This document shows positions 54,562 through 63,215 of a DNA stretch of 64,000 bases, piece by piece. The first letter of the stretch is position 1. Every line of letters starts with the position of its first letter. The notes under the pieces were generated by a model. That model was not told the DNA's origin. It searched no databases and worked only from the letters and a program-made list of their open reading frames with translations. A program made the position numbers and the translations under genes. Origin of the DNA: Azospirillum lipoferum 4B (GTDB lineage: Bacteria > Pseudomonadota > Alphaproteobacteria > Azospirillales > Azospirillaceae); the NCBI RefSeq assembly GCF_000283655.1, contig NC_016622.1, positions 1,376,501 to 1,440,500 of the forward strand, read 5' to 3'.

Positions 54562-55203
54562 TTGGACCGAAATTCGACTTTGCCGCGTGACGTCAGCAAG
54601 TTGTTTTACAAGGAAGAACGTCTCGCCCTATTTATTGATGGCGCCAACCTTTACGCCGCTGCGCGATCATTGGGTTTCGACATCGATTACAAAAGGTTGC
54701 GGGACGGCTTTGCCGGGGAAGGGCGGCTGGTGCGCGCCTTCTACTATACGGCACTGGTCGAGGATCAGGAATATTCCCCGATTCGTCCGCTGGTCGACTG
54801 GCTCGACTATAACGGCTACACCATGGTGACCAAGCCGACCAAGGAGTTCACCGACGCGTCCGGCCGGCGCAAGATCAAGGGCAACATGGATATCGAGCTG
54901 GCCATCGACGTGATGGAGATGGCCGACCATGTCGATCACATCCTGCTCTTCTCCGGCGACGGCGATTTCCGCCGGCTGGTGGAGGCGGTGCAGCGCAAGG
55001 GTGTGCGCTTCAGCGTCGTCAGCACGGTGCGCTCGCAGCCGCCGATGGTGGCCGACGAACTGCGCCGACAGGCGGACAATTTCATCGAACTGCAGGAGCT
55101 GGCGCCCTTCATCGCCCGCACCCATCATCACCGCGATCAGGCGCCTTCGCACCACGATCATCAGAGCGGCCCGACGATGTACGATCCGGACGACCGCGGC
55201 TGA
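54562..55203 (+). CDS. NYN domain (LabA/DUF88) putative nuclease
   Basis: A protein of about 213 residues with the NYN PIN-like fold: FIDGANLYAAARSLGFD (D26), KGNMDIELAIDVMEMADHVD and LLFSGDGDFRRLVEAVQRKG, holding the acidic residues that bind metal. Such proteins are thought to cut RNA; LabA-type members affect gene regulation. The C-terminus is His-rich (THHHRDQAPSHHDHQ). The start is uncertain: TTG 54562 has GAGAGG upstream, ATG 54517 and TTG 54496 are longer alternatives. It is divergent from rpoZ. Confidence 0.85.
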   Translation: MDRNSTLPRDVSKLFYKEERLALFIDGANLYAAARSLGFDIDYKRLRDGFAGEGRLVRAFYYTALVEDQEYSPIRPLVDWLDYNGYTMVTKPTKEFTDASGRRKIKGNMDIELAIDVMEMADHVDHILLFSGDGDFRRLVEAVQRKGVRFSVVSTVRSQPPMVADELRRQADNFIELQELAPFIARTHHHRDQAPSHHDHQSGPTMYDPDDRG

Positions 55204-55224
55204 TACGGGTAGCGAAGTCGGCAT

Positions 55225-55254
55225 AAAAAAAGGAGCGCTCCAGCGCTCCTTTTT
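55225..55254. terminator. Bidirectional terminator between the NYN gene and pdxA
   Basis: Stem AGGAGCGCT / AGCGCTCCT flanked by an A-run (55225-55230) and T-run (55251-55254), able to terminate both the NYN gene and pdxA. Confidence 0.88.
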
Positions 55255-55273
55255 CGTTTTCCGGAAACGGCGT

Positions 55274-56302
55274 TCAGTGGGTGGCCGGCTTCTGCCGGTT
55301 TCGAGCCATCCCGTCCGCGGTCTTCAGCGCCGCGATCAGGCTCGTCGCATTCGCCGCTCCGGTCCCGGCGATGTCCAGGGCCGTGCCGTGGTCTGGCGAG
55401 GTTCGGACGAAGGGCAGGCCCAGCGTGATGTTCACGCCGCTGTCGAAATCCACCGTCTTGACCGGGATCAACGCCTGATCGTGGTACATGCACAGCGCGG
55501 CGTCATAGCCGCGGCGGGCGGCGGCGTGGAACATGGTGTCGGGCGGACGCGGACCGGACACGTCGATGCCGTCGGCGCGCAACACCGCTATGGCGGGCGC
55601 GATGACGTCGATCTCCTCGCGCCCCATCGCCCCGCCCTCCCCCGCATGGGGATTGAGGCCGGCGACCGCCAGCCGGGGCCTTTCGATGCCGAAGTCGCGA
55701 ACCAGCGCCGCCGCGGTGATGCGGCCGGCATGGATGATGGCGTCCGTGGTCAGCAGGTCGACCGCATCGCGCACCGACACATGGATGGTGACCGGCACCA
55801 CCCGCAGGTCGGCGGCGGCCAGCATCATGATCGGCTCCTCGGTCAGGCCGGCCAGATGCGCGAGATATTCGGTGTGGCCGGGATGGCGGAAACCGGCGGC
55901 ATAGAGCGACGATTTCTGAATGGGGTTGGTGACCACGGCGGCAGCCTGCCCCGCCTGCACCAGGGCAACCGCGCGGTCGATGCTGGCGATCACCGCCGCA
56001 CCATTGGCCGGGTCGGGGGCGCCGGCGACGACCGGGTTGCCGAGCCGCACCGGCAGGACCGGCAGGGCTTGAGCGAACAGGTCCACCGCTTCGCCGGGGG
56101 AGGCGACCTCGCGGACCGGTACCGCCATTCCCAGCCTCGCCGCCAGCGCACTCAGCCGGTCGGGGTCGTCCAGGACGACGAAGGGCGGCACCGCCGCTTC
56201 ATGGCGTGCCGCCCAGGCCTTGAGGGTGATGTCCCCGCCGACGCCTGCCGGCTCACCCATGGTGAGGGCCAGCGGCAGGCTGTCCGGCAGGGCGGCCGTC
56301 AC
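55274..56302 (-). CDS. pdxA: 4-hydroxythreonine-4-phosphate dehydrogenase
   Basis: A 342-residue NAD-dependent enzyme of vitamin B6 synthesis, oxidising 4-hydroxythreonine phosphate. Family motifs are GEPAGVGGDITLKAW (start), TNPIQKSSLYAAGFRHPGHT, GLNPHAGEGGAMGREE and CMYHDQALIPVKTVDFDSG with the metal-binding His, and FVRTSPDHGTALDIAG. It is co-translated with surA (ATGA overlap), a gene pair conserved in many Proteobacteria. The usual ksgA partner is not on this side. Confidence 0.96.
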   Translation of the reverse strand: MTAALPDSLPLALTMGEPAGVGGDITLKAWAARHEAAVPPFVVLDDPDRLSALAARLGMAVPVREVASPGEAVDLFAQALPVLPVRLGNPVVAGAPDPANGAAVIASIDRAVALVQAGQAAAVVTNPIQKSSLYAAGFRHPGHTEYLAHLAGLTEEPIMMLAAADLRVVPVTIHVSVRDAVDLLTTDAIIHAGRITAAALVRDFGIERPRLAVAGLNPHAGEGGAMGREEIDVIAPAIAVLRADGIDVSGPRPPDTMFHAAARRGYDAALCMYHDQALIPVKTVDFDSGVNITLGLPFVRTSPDHGTALDIAGTGAANATSLIAALKTADGMARNRQKPATH

Positions 56303-57759
56303 AGGCGCGTCTCAATGAAGGCGCTACGGCGCAGATCGCGCAGGTAGCGGCGCGACAGCAGTTCGGCCCGCTCGTTGATCAGGTCGCGTTCAACCTCCTC
56401 GCGGGCCGGCAGCTTGGCTTCCTTGATCGGAGTCGGCGCGGCAGGCGGCGGCGGAGCGGGCTGGGCTTGCGGCGGCGGCTGGATCATCGGCACGTCGCGC
56501 TTGCAGACGATCAGGATCACCGCCGCGGCCTGGCTCATCAGGACCGGGCTGGCCTGCCCCAGCGGAATACCGAGCGCGAGGTTCTGCAGGCCCGGCGCCA
56601 TGTCCTTGACGCGCATGGTGCCCATGTCGCCAGACTCCGGCATGCCGGTTTCCTTGGCGCGCGCCTGGAAGTCACCACAGCTCTTGATCGACTTCCGCAG
56701 CTTTTCCGCCTGCTCCTTGACGGCCTTGGCCTGATCCGGGGATTCGATCGGAATGATGATCTGCTTCATGTTGACCGTGGCCTTGGCCACGTCGGGCCGC
56801 GGCTGCGGACGGGGAGCCGCCGGCTGGGCCGCCGGCATCGGCACCTCGCCGCCGCTGCTGCCGAACGGCCGCTGGCCGCGCACCAGCAGGATGTGATAGC
56901 CGGTGGCCGTGCGGATCGGCGTCGAAAGCTGGCCGCCGCGCATGCCCGACAGCGCCTTGTCGACTTCCGGCGACAGTTCGCCGCTGCGCACCCAGCCGAG
57001 ATCGCCGCCCGACGCGGCACCGGCGGACTGCGAGAACTGGCGGGCCAGCGCCGCGAAATTGCCGCCGCGCTTCACCTCTTCCACCAGACGCTCGGCGTTG
57101 CGGCGCACCTCGTCGTCCTGGTCGGGGCTGTCCACCGCCAGGAAGATCTCGGCGACCAGATATTCGGGCTTGCCGATGTTGGCCTTCAGCCGCTCCATCG
57201 CCGCGTCGACCTCGTCCTCGCCGACGACCACCTCCTGGCGGATGCGGCGCTGCATCACCTTCTGCCAGGCCAGCAGAGCACGGATCTGGTCCTTCAGGGT
57301 GGAGACGGGCACGTTCTGCCGCTTCAGCATGTCCTGAAGCTGCTGGCCGTTCAGCCGGTTCTGTTCGGCGATGCGCTTGATCGCCTCGTCGATCTCGGCG
57401 GCCGAAACCGTGATGCCCAGGCGCTTGGCCTCCTGCATCTGCAGCCGCTCGTCGATCAGCAGGCGCATGACCTGCGGCGTCAGGCGCTGGATCGTGTCCG
57501 GGTTGCCGGCGGCGCCGGCATTCAGCAGGGCCATGCGGATGCGGGCATTGACGTCGGAGACTGACACCACCTCGTCGTTCACGACCGCGGCGATGCCTTC
57601 CGCCCCCGGCGCCCGTGCCGGGCGGGCGGATTCGTCGCCCGTCCTCGGCGCCACGGCACCGGCGGCCGCCTTGCTGGACTGCGCCGCGGCGGGCAGGGCC
57701 AGAAGCGCGCAGGCGGTCGCCACGGCGACGGTGGTCCGGACGGCTCGCAAACTCGACAT
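56299..57759 (-). CDS. surA: Periplasmic chaperone/peptidyl-prolyl isomerase SurA
   Basis: A 486-residue exported chaperone for outer-membrane proteins. It has a signal peptide (about 1-27, ending near ALPAAAQ), a SurA N-terminal chaperone domain (about 50-180, AAVVNDEVVSVSDVNARIRM) and a parvulin domain (about 185-290; GGDLGWVRSGELSPEVDKAL). A Pro-rich C-terminal segment at about 450-465 is unusual. ATG 57759 is chosen; the frame is open upstream as TTG 57768. lptG lies upstream and pdxA downstream. Confidence 0.93.
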   Translation of the reverse strand: MSSLRAVRTTVAVATACALLALPAAAQSSKAAAGAVAPRTGDESARPARAPGAEGIAAVVNDEVVSVSDVNARIRMALLNAGAAGNPDTIQRLTPQVMRLLIDERLQMQEAKRLGITVSAAEIDEAIKRIAEQNRLNGQQLQDMLKRQNVPVSTLKDQIRALLAWQKVMQRRIRQEVVVGEDEVDAAMERLKANIGKPEYLVAEIFLAVDSPDQDDEVRRNAERLVEEVKRGGNFAALARQFSQSAGAASGGDLGWVRSGELSPEVDKALSGMRGGQLSTPIRTATGYHILLVRGQRPFGSSGGEVPMPAAQPAAPRPQPRPDVAKATVNMKQIIIPIESPDQAKAVKEQAEKLRKSIKSCGDFQARAKETGMPESGDMGTMRVKDMAPGLQNLALGIPLGQASPVLMSQAAAVILIVCKRDVPMIQPPPQAQPAPPPPAAPTPIKEAKLPAREEVERDLINERAELLSRRYLRDLRRSAFIETRL

Positions 57760-57944
57760 GGTGCTCAAGCTCCAAAAACGGGTCGCCCGTTATTACGGTG
57801 GGGCCGGTGCCCCATGCAAACGGAATCGGACCTCGCCCTTTCAATGCAAAACCAACGGGGCGGAATTATGACCGACAGGGATAATTCCGCGCTTTGCGGC
57901 GAATGGACCCACCCTTCCCGGCAGGGGATCCGCGGCCCCGCGTC

Positions 57945-59039
57945 TCAGCCATCCTCCAGATGCAGCAGCGCCGCGGTGCCCAGCAGCAGGCTGATTCCGG
58001 CCGGACTCCAGGCGGCCATGACGATGGGGATCGTTTCCGACATGCCGAAGGTGCGCACCACGTCGGTCATCACGAACAGCACGAAGCCGGTCAGCACGCC
58101 GCCGGTGACCATCGCCATCGTCCCGCCCCGCCGCGGCAGCCGCAGCGAGAAGGCGGCGGCGAACAGCACCATCGCCAGGAACAGGAAGGGCTGGGCGAGC
58201 AGCGACTGGTAATGCAGCCGGTGGCGCACGGCGGGGAAGCCGGTGGTCTCCAGCGTGTGGATGAAGCGCGGCAGTTCCCAGAAGGAGATCGTCTCCGGCG
58301 GGGCGAAGCTCTCCTCGATGGTCGTCATGTCCAGTTCGGTCGGGATGGTGTAGGTGTCCAGCAGCTCCGGATCCTTCTTGGCCCGGTTCAGGATGGCATC
58401 CTGCAATTCCCACTTGCGGTCCCTCAGCACGGCGCTGGGGGCGTCGATGCGGCCCAGATAGGTCTGGTCGGCGTCGAACAGGAAGACGATGACGTTCGAC
58501 AGCTCGAAGGTCACCGGGTTCACCAGCTCCGAATGGATGAAGAACTGTTCCTTCTCGTTGGTCTGGCGCAGCCACAGGCCGGAGCGGGAGATGTTCAGCG
58601 TGCTCGACTGAAGCTTCAGGTATCGGTCCTGCAGCTGTTCGTATTTGGCTACGAACACCGCGCCGACCGGGTTGATCAGCGTCACCTTCACCACGCCGAT
58701 GGCGGCGGCGGCAAACATCACCGGCATCAGGAACTGCCAGGCCGACACGCCGACCGCGCGCGCCACCACAAGCTCTGCGCTGCGGGTCAGCCGCCAGAAG
58801 GTGAACATGCCCGCGAACAGGACGACGAAGGGGAAGATCTGCTGGCCGATCTCCGGCAGCTTCAGCAGAGCCATCTGGATCACCAGCCCGAAGGTGACGT
58901 TGGGCTTGCTGCCGGCGCGGCGCAGCAGTTCAACCGTGTCCAGCAGCAGCACAATGGCGAGCAGGATCACCATCAGCAGGCAGAACCAGACGATGAACTG
59001 CCGGCCGATGTAACGGGAAAGCGTTGGCGAGGAATACAT
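57945..59039 (-). CDS. lptG: LPS export permease LptG
   Basis: A 364-residue inner-membrane permease of the LptB2FG transporter that extracts lipopolysaccharide. It shows the YjgP/YjgQ family pattern: N-terminal SRYIGRQFIVWFCLLMVILL, a periplasmic beta domain (about 135-265) between two sets of three helices, and C-terminal MAMVTGGVLTGFVLFVMTDV. In many Proteobacteria the gene is followed by lptD, but here surA follows directly. lptF is also not adjacent. Confidence 0.94.
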   Translation of the reverse strand: MYSSPTLSRYIGRQFIVWFCLLMVILLAIVLLLDTVELLRRAGSKPNVTFGLVIQMALLKLPEIGQQIFPFVVLFAGMFTFWRLTRSAELVVARAVGVSAWQFLMPVMFAAAAIGVVKVTLINPVGAVFVAKYEQLQDRYLKLQSSTLNISRSGLWLRQTNEKEQFFIHSELVNPVTFELSNVIVFLFDADQTYLGRIDAPSAVLRDRKWELQDAILNRAKKDPELLDTYTIPTELDMTTIEESFAPPETISFWELPRFIHTLETTGFPAVRHRLHYQSLLAQPFLFLAMVLFAAAFSLRLPRRGGTMAMVTGGVLTGFVLFVMTDVVRTFGMSETIPIVMAAWSPAGISLLLGTAALLHLEDG

Positions 59040-59310
59040 GCGGTGTCCGGTCTCCGGAGCCCCGCCCGGCGCGCCGGCATGGCGCTTGGGACGGACTGGC
59101 GGGCCACCGCGGCCGATGGGCCGGTCGCGGCACCCGCCGGAACAGGTTCCGGCTGTTTACCCCCGTTGCACAGCGATGACAACTGGGCGGGGACGGCAAC
59201 CGCCTCGGGGCGGCATCGGCAGCGTCAAATTCCCGCCTCCTTTTCCGGCTGGACTTCCTGCATGGGCGATCCAAACTATCGATACAGAGGCTGCACGGGA
59301 GGGTCGGTCG

Positions 59311-59889
59311 ATGACGGACACCACGGTCGCAATCCGCCAGGCACGGGCGTCGGACGCCGCCGGCATGGCCCGCGTCCATGTGCAGAGCTGGCGGTCGACA
59401 TACCCCGGCCTGATCCCGGCGCAATTCCTGGTCAACCTGTCCGAGCCGCCCGCCGCGCAGCGCTGGGCAGCCATCGCCGAAATGCGCGGCCCGGGTCAGG
59501 GCGCCTTCGTCGCGGTCGATGTCGCCGGCCTGATCGCGGCGCCCGGCACCATCGTCGGCATCGCCTCCTTCGGCACGCGGCGGGTCGCGGTGCAGGGCCA
59601 TGCGGGCGAGTTCCATGCGCTCTATCTTCTTGACGACGCAAAGGGTTACGGCATCGGGCGGCGGCTGATGGCGGCGATGGCCGACCGCTTCCTGGCCGCC
59701 GGAGTCCGCTCCGCCGCGGTGTGGTGCCTGCGCGACAACCCGTCGCGCTGGTTCTACGAGCGGCTGGGCGGGATCAAGGTGGCGGAGCGCCCGATCCGCT
59801 TCGCCGACACCGATCTGGTGGAAATCGCCTATGGCTGGCGCGACCTGACGCCGCTTGCACGCTTGTCGGCGGGGCCGGAGGTGCGGTAG
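59311..59889 (+). CDS. GNAT family N-acetyltransferase
   Basis: A 192-residue acetyltransferase with the GNAT pattern: an N-terminal IRQARASDAAGMARVHVQSW strand-helix unit and the acetyl-CoA loop DDAKGYGIGRRLMAAMADRF (R/Q-x-x-G-x-G/A type, about residues 108-127), then NPSRWFYERLGG. The substrate is unknown. The ATG at 59311 gives the normal size; the intergenic region of 271 bases upstream holds no other supported feature. It is divergent from lptG and upstream of guaA. Confidence 0.85.
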   Translation: MTDTTVAIRQARASDAAGMARVHVQSWRSTYPGLIPAQFLVNLSEPPAAQRWAAIAEMRGPGQGAFVAVDVAGLIAAPGTIVGIASFGTRRVAVQGHAGEFHALYLLDDAKGYGIGRRLMAAMADRFLAAGVRSAAVWCLRDNPSRWFYERLGGIKVAERPIRFADTDLVEIAYGWRDLTPLARLSAGPEVR

Positions 59890-59926
59890 TGAGGGGCCTT
59901 GAGTCCCCACGCATCAGGATTCGCCG

Positions 59927-61495
59927 ATGTCCAGCGCCGCTTCCCTTTCCGCCGAACGCGTCCTCATTCTCGATTTCGGGTCGCAGGTCACCCAGCTCAT
60001 CGCCCGCCGCGTGCGCGAGAGCGGTGTCTATTGCGAGATCCACCCCTTCGGCATGAGCGACGAGCGCATCCGCGAGTATGACCCGAAGGCGATCATCCTG
60101 TCCGGCAGCCCGGCCTCCGTCACCGAGGCGAACGGCCCGCGCGCGCCGCAGGCGGTGTTCGACCTGAAGGTCCCGGTGCTCGGCATCTGCTACGGCCAGC
60201 AGACCATGTGCCACCAGCTGGGCGGCACCGTTTCCGGCTCCGACCACCGCGAGTTCGGCCGCGCCTTCATCGAGATCAAGGAGCCCTGCGCCCTGTTCGA
60301 CGGGCTGTGGGAGATCGGGTCGAAGGAACAGGTGTGGATGAGCCACGGCGACCGCGTCACCGCGCTGCCGGACGGCTTCCGCGCCGTGGCGGTCAGCGAC
60401 GGTGCCCCCTTCGCCGCCATCGCCGACGACAGCCGCCGCATGTATGGCGTGCAGTTCCACCCGGAGGTGGTCCACACCCCGCACGGCGCCCAGCTGCTGG
60501 CGAACTTCGTCCACCGCGTCGCCGGCATCGAGGGCGACTGGACGATGGCCGCCTTCAAGCAGCAGGCCATCGAGAAGATCCGCGCCCAGGTCGGCACCGG
60601 CAAGGTGATCTGCGGCCTGTCGGGCGGCGTCGATTCGTCGGTCGCGGCCGTGCTGATCCATGAGGCCATCGGCGACCAGCTGACCTGCATCTTCGTCGAC
60701 ACCGGCCTGATGCGCGCCGGCGAGTCGGAAGAGGTCGTGCGGCTGTTCCGCGACCACTACAACATCCCGCTGGTCCACCGCGAGGCATCCGACCTGTTCC
60801 TGGGCAAGCTGGCCGGCGTCACCGATCCGGAGCAGAAGCGCAAGATCATCGGCGGCCTGTTCATCGACGTCTTCGACGAGGAGAGCGCCAAGGTCGGCGG
60901 GGCTGAGTTCCTGGCCCAGGGCACCCTCTATCCCGACGTGATCGAGAGCGTGTCCTTCACCGGCGGCCCGTCGGTCACCATCAAGTCGCACCACAATGTC
61001 GGCGGCTTGCCGGAGCGGATGAAGCTCAAGCTGGTCGAGCCGCTGCGCGAGCTGTTCAAGGACGAGGTCCGCGCTCTGGGCCGCGAACTCGGCCTGCCGC
61101 CGGCCTTCATCGGCCGCCATCCCTTCCCCGGCCCGGGCCTCGCCATCCGCGTCCCCGGCGAGATCACCCCGGAGAAGCTGGAGATCCTGCGCAAGGCCGA
61201 CACGATCTATCTGGAGGAGATCCGCAACGCCGGCCTCTATGACGCGATTTGGCAGGCTTTCGCCGTGCTGCTGCCGGTCCGCACCGTCGGCGTGATGGGC
61301 GACGGCCGCACCTACGACCATGTGCTGGCTCTGCGCGCCGTGACCTCCACCGACGGCATGACCGCCGACTGGTATCCCTTCCCCCACGACTTCCTGGCGC
61401 GCGTGTCCAACCGCATCGTCAACGAGGTCCGCGGCGTCAACCGCGTGGTCTACGACATTACCTCGAAGCCGCCCGGCACCATCGAGTGGGAATGA
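59927..61495 (+). CDS. guaA: GMP synthase (glutamine-hydrolysing)
   Basis: A 522-residue enzyme making GMP from XMP. The class I glutaminase has its nucleophile Cys in [11 protein letters not shown] and a His-Glu pair in FHPEVVHTP; the ATP pyrophosphatase P-loop is [14 protein letters not shown], and the dimerisation domain ends with [15 protein letters not shown]. The length matches the family. A 37-base gap separates it from the GNAT gene and a clear terminator follows. Confidence 0.98.
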   Translation: MSSAASLSAERVLILDFGSQVTQLIARRVRESGVYCEIHPFGMSDERIREYDPKAIILSGSPASVTEANGPRAPQAVFDLKVPVLGICYGQQTMCHQLGGTVSGSDHREFGRAFIEIKEPCALFDGLWEIGSKEQVWMSHGDRVTALPDGFRAVAVSDGAPFAAIADDSRRMYGVQFHPEVVHTPHGAQLLANFVHRVAGIEGDWTMAAFKQQAIEKIRAQVGTGKVICGLSGGVDSSVAAVLIHEAIGDQLTCIFVDTGLMRAGESEEVVRLFRDHYNIPLVHREASDLFLGKLAGVTDPEQKRKIIGGLFIDVFDEESAKVGGAEFLAQGTLYPDVIESVSFTGGPSVTIKSHHNVGGLPERMKLKLVEPLRELFKDEVRALGRELGLPPAFIGRHPFPGPGLAIRVPGEITPEKLEILRKADTIYLEEIRNAGLYDAIWQAFAVLLPVRTVGVMGDGRTYDHVLALRAVTSTDGMTADWYPFPHDFLARVSNRIVNEVRGVNRVVYDITSKPPGTIEWE

Positions 61496-61515
61496 GGCGG
61501 GACGCGCGTTAAGAC

Positions 61516-61543
61516 CGGCCCGGCGGATCGACCCGCCGGGCCG
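61516..61543 (+). terminator. Hairpin terminator after guaA
   Basis: Perfect 11-bp stem CGGCCCGGCGG / CCGCCGGGCCG with a 6-base loop, 21 bases after the guaA stop. Confidence 0.85.
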
Positions 61544-61651
61544 TCATGCTGTCCGGGCCTTTTCATGCTGTTCGGGCGGTGCCGCTGGTCGGCCGGCATC
61601 GTCATCACTCGCAAAGCCGGCGCTTCGGTGCGTAGGTCGAAGGAGTGCCAG

Positions 61652-63211
61652 ATGGACGAGTCCAGTTCCCGCGCCGCCATCCTGCACGATCTGATCGCCC
61701 GCCTGCATGGACCGGCCGGCACCGGTGAAGCATTGAGGGACATCTCCCAAGCCTGCGAATCCGCGCGTGTGGCCGGTCTCGGCAGCGATATCGAGGCGAT
61801 GGCCGCGCTTGACGGTGCCACGGCCGATTTGGACCCCATCCTCCGGGAATCGGCATTGGCCTATGTTTCCGGTGATCTGGGCCGTTATTCGCGCATTCTC
61901 GACATGCTGGACAATGTGCTCGATCTGGCGCCCCTGGACGGCATCAACCAGATCTATTGGAGCATGCAGCGCCAGCTGTTCCTGATGCGGATGGACATGA
62001 CGTCCGTTCCGGACTTCGTAGCTGGACGGGTTTTGCCGTTCTACGAGCGGTTCCTGACGCAGATTTCCCTTCGGCTGGGACTGGCACCGGCAGCGAGACC
62101 GGTGGGGAAGCCCGCGACCGGCCGGGTCGTCATGGTCACCAACCAGTTCCTGTCCGACCAGCACCAACCATCGCGCGACCTGCTGACCCAGGTGGTCCGG
62201 TTGCAGCGGGAATTGGGCCGGACGGTTCTGGCGCTGAACACCAACATGATGCCGGACCGCTATCACAGCCCCTTCATCCCCCCCTTCGCCGCCGCGGTGG
62301 AAGAGAGGCTGTCCGGCGACCAGACGATCCGGTTCGGCAACGATACCGTCCGTCTCCTGTCCTCCACCGCACCCGGCATCACCGCGGGAAAGCTCAATGG
62401 CTTCTTCTCAGCAGTGGAGGAGTTCGACCCCGATCTGGTGATCGCCTTCGGCGGATCGGTGATCGTCGCGGATCTGCTGGTCGCCACCCGGCCGCTGTTG
62501 TGCATTCCGACCACCAGCGGCCAGACCATCTCGCTCGCCGACATCGTCCTGGACTACGGCGGCCGGACGGTTCCGCCGGGCGACGGCCGGCTGGCCCGCT
62601 CCTGGCGGCCGTTCAGGCTGGGAATGGCGCTGCGGCAGGATGACGATGTGGCCTCGCGGGCGGAGTTCGGCGCTGCGGACGACGCCTTCCTGTATGTGGT
62701 CGTCGGCAACCGGCTGGACACGGAGGTGGATACCGCGTTCATTGCGCTGCTGGAGCAGGTGCTGGATGCGGTCCCACATGGCGAGGTTCTGTTCGCCGGC
62801 CCTGTCGATACACTGCCCAAGCGTCTCGCCGACTCCCGCCATGCAGCGCGGTTCCGCTGCCTCGGCCATGTCGAACGCATCGGCGCACTCCTTCGTCTGT
62901 GCGACGTCTTTCTAAATCCCCGTCGCACAGGCGGCGGCGGCAGCGCGGCCCATGCGCTGGCATCCGGGCTGCCGATCCTGGCCTTCGACAGCGGCGACGT
63001 GGCAAGCATCGCCGGACCTGGGTTCCTGGTAAGCGACGACGACGCCTTCATCGAAAGGTCGGTTGCACTGGCTGCCCAACCGGTCCTTCTGTCCCGAAGC
63101 CGTGAAGATGCACGCAGCCGCTTCGCCGCGGTGAAGCGGGAAGAATCCGATCCGAACCAACTCCCCGTGTACATGGACGAGGCTGTCGATCTGTATCGTT
63201 TAAGGAGTTGA
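61652..63211 (+). CDS. Glycosyltransferase-like protein (GT-B fold)
   Basis: A 519-residue protein. Residues about 1-140 form a helical N-terminal domain. From about 160 on, the sequence reads as a two-domain GT-B transferase: VVMVTNQFLSDQHQPSRDLL, DPDLVIAFGGSVIVADLLVA, FLYVVVGNRLDTEVDTAF, and the donor-site-like LNPRRTGGGGSAAHALASGL (about 428-447) with DSGDVASIAGPGFLVSDD. The sugar and acceptor are unknown. It starts with AAGGAG 7 bases before ATG 61652 and is followed within 5 bases by the next gene, so they are probably co-expressed. Confidence 0.7.
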   Translation: MDESSSRAAILHDLIARLHGPAGTGEALRDISQACESARVAGLGSDIEAMAALDGATADLDPILRESALAYVSGDLGRYSRILDMLDNVLDLAPLDGINQIYWSMQRQLFLMRMDMTSVPDFVAGRVLPFYERFLTQISLRLGLAPAARPVGKPATGRVVMVTNQFLSDQHQPSRDLLTQVVRLQRELGRTVLALNTNMMPDRYHSPFIPPFAAAVEERLSGDQTIRFGNDTVRLLSSTAPGITAGKLNGFFSAVEEFDPDLVIAFGGSVIVADLLVATRPLLCIPTTSGQTISLADIVLDYGGRTVPPGDGRLARSWRPFRLGMALRQDDDVASRAEFGAADDAFLYVVVGNRLDTEVDTAFIALLEQVLDAVPHGEVLFAGPVDTLPKRLADSRHAARFRCLGHVERIGALLRLCDVFLNPRRTGGGGSAAHALASGLPILAFDSGDVASIAGPGFLVSDDDAFIERSVALAAQPVLLSRSREDARSRFAAVKREESDPNQLPVYMDEAVDLYRLRS

Positions 63212-63215
63212 GCCC

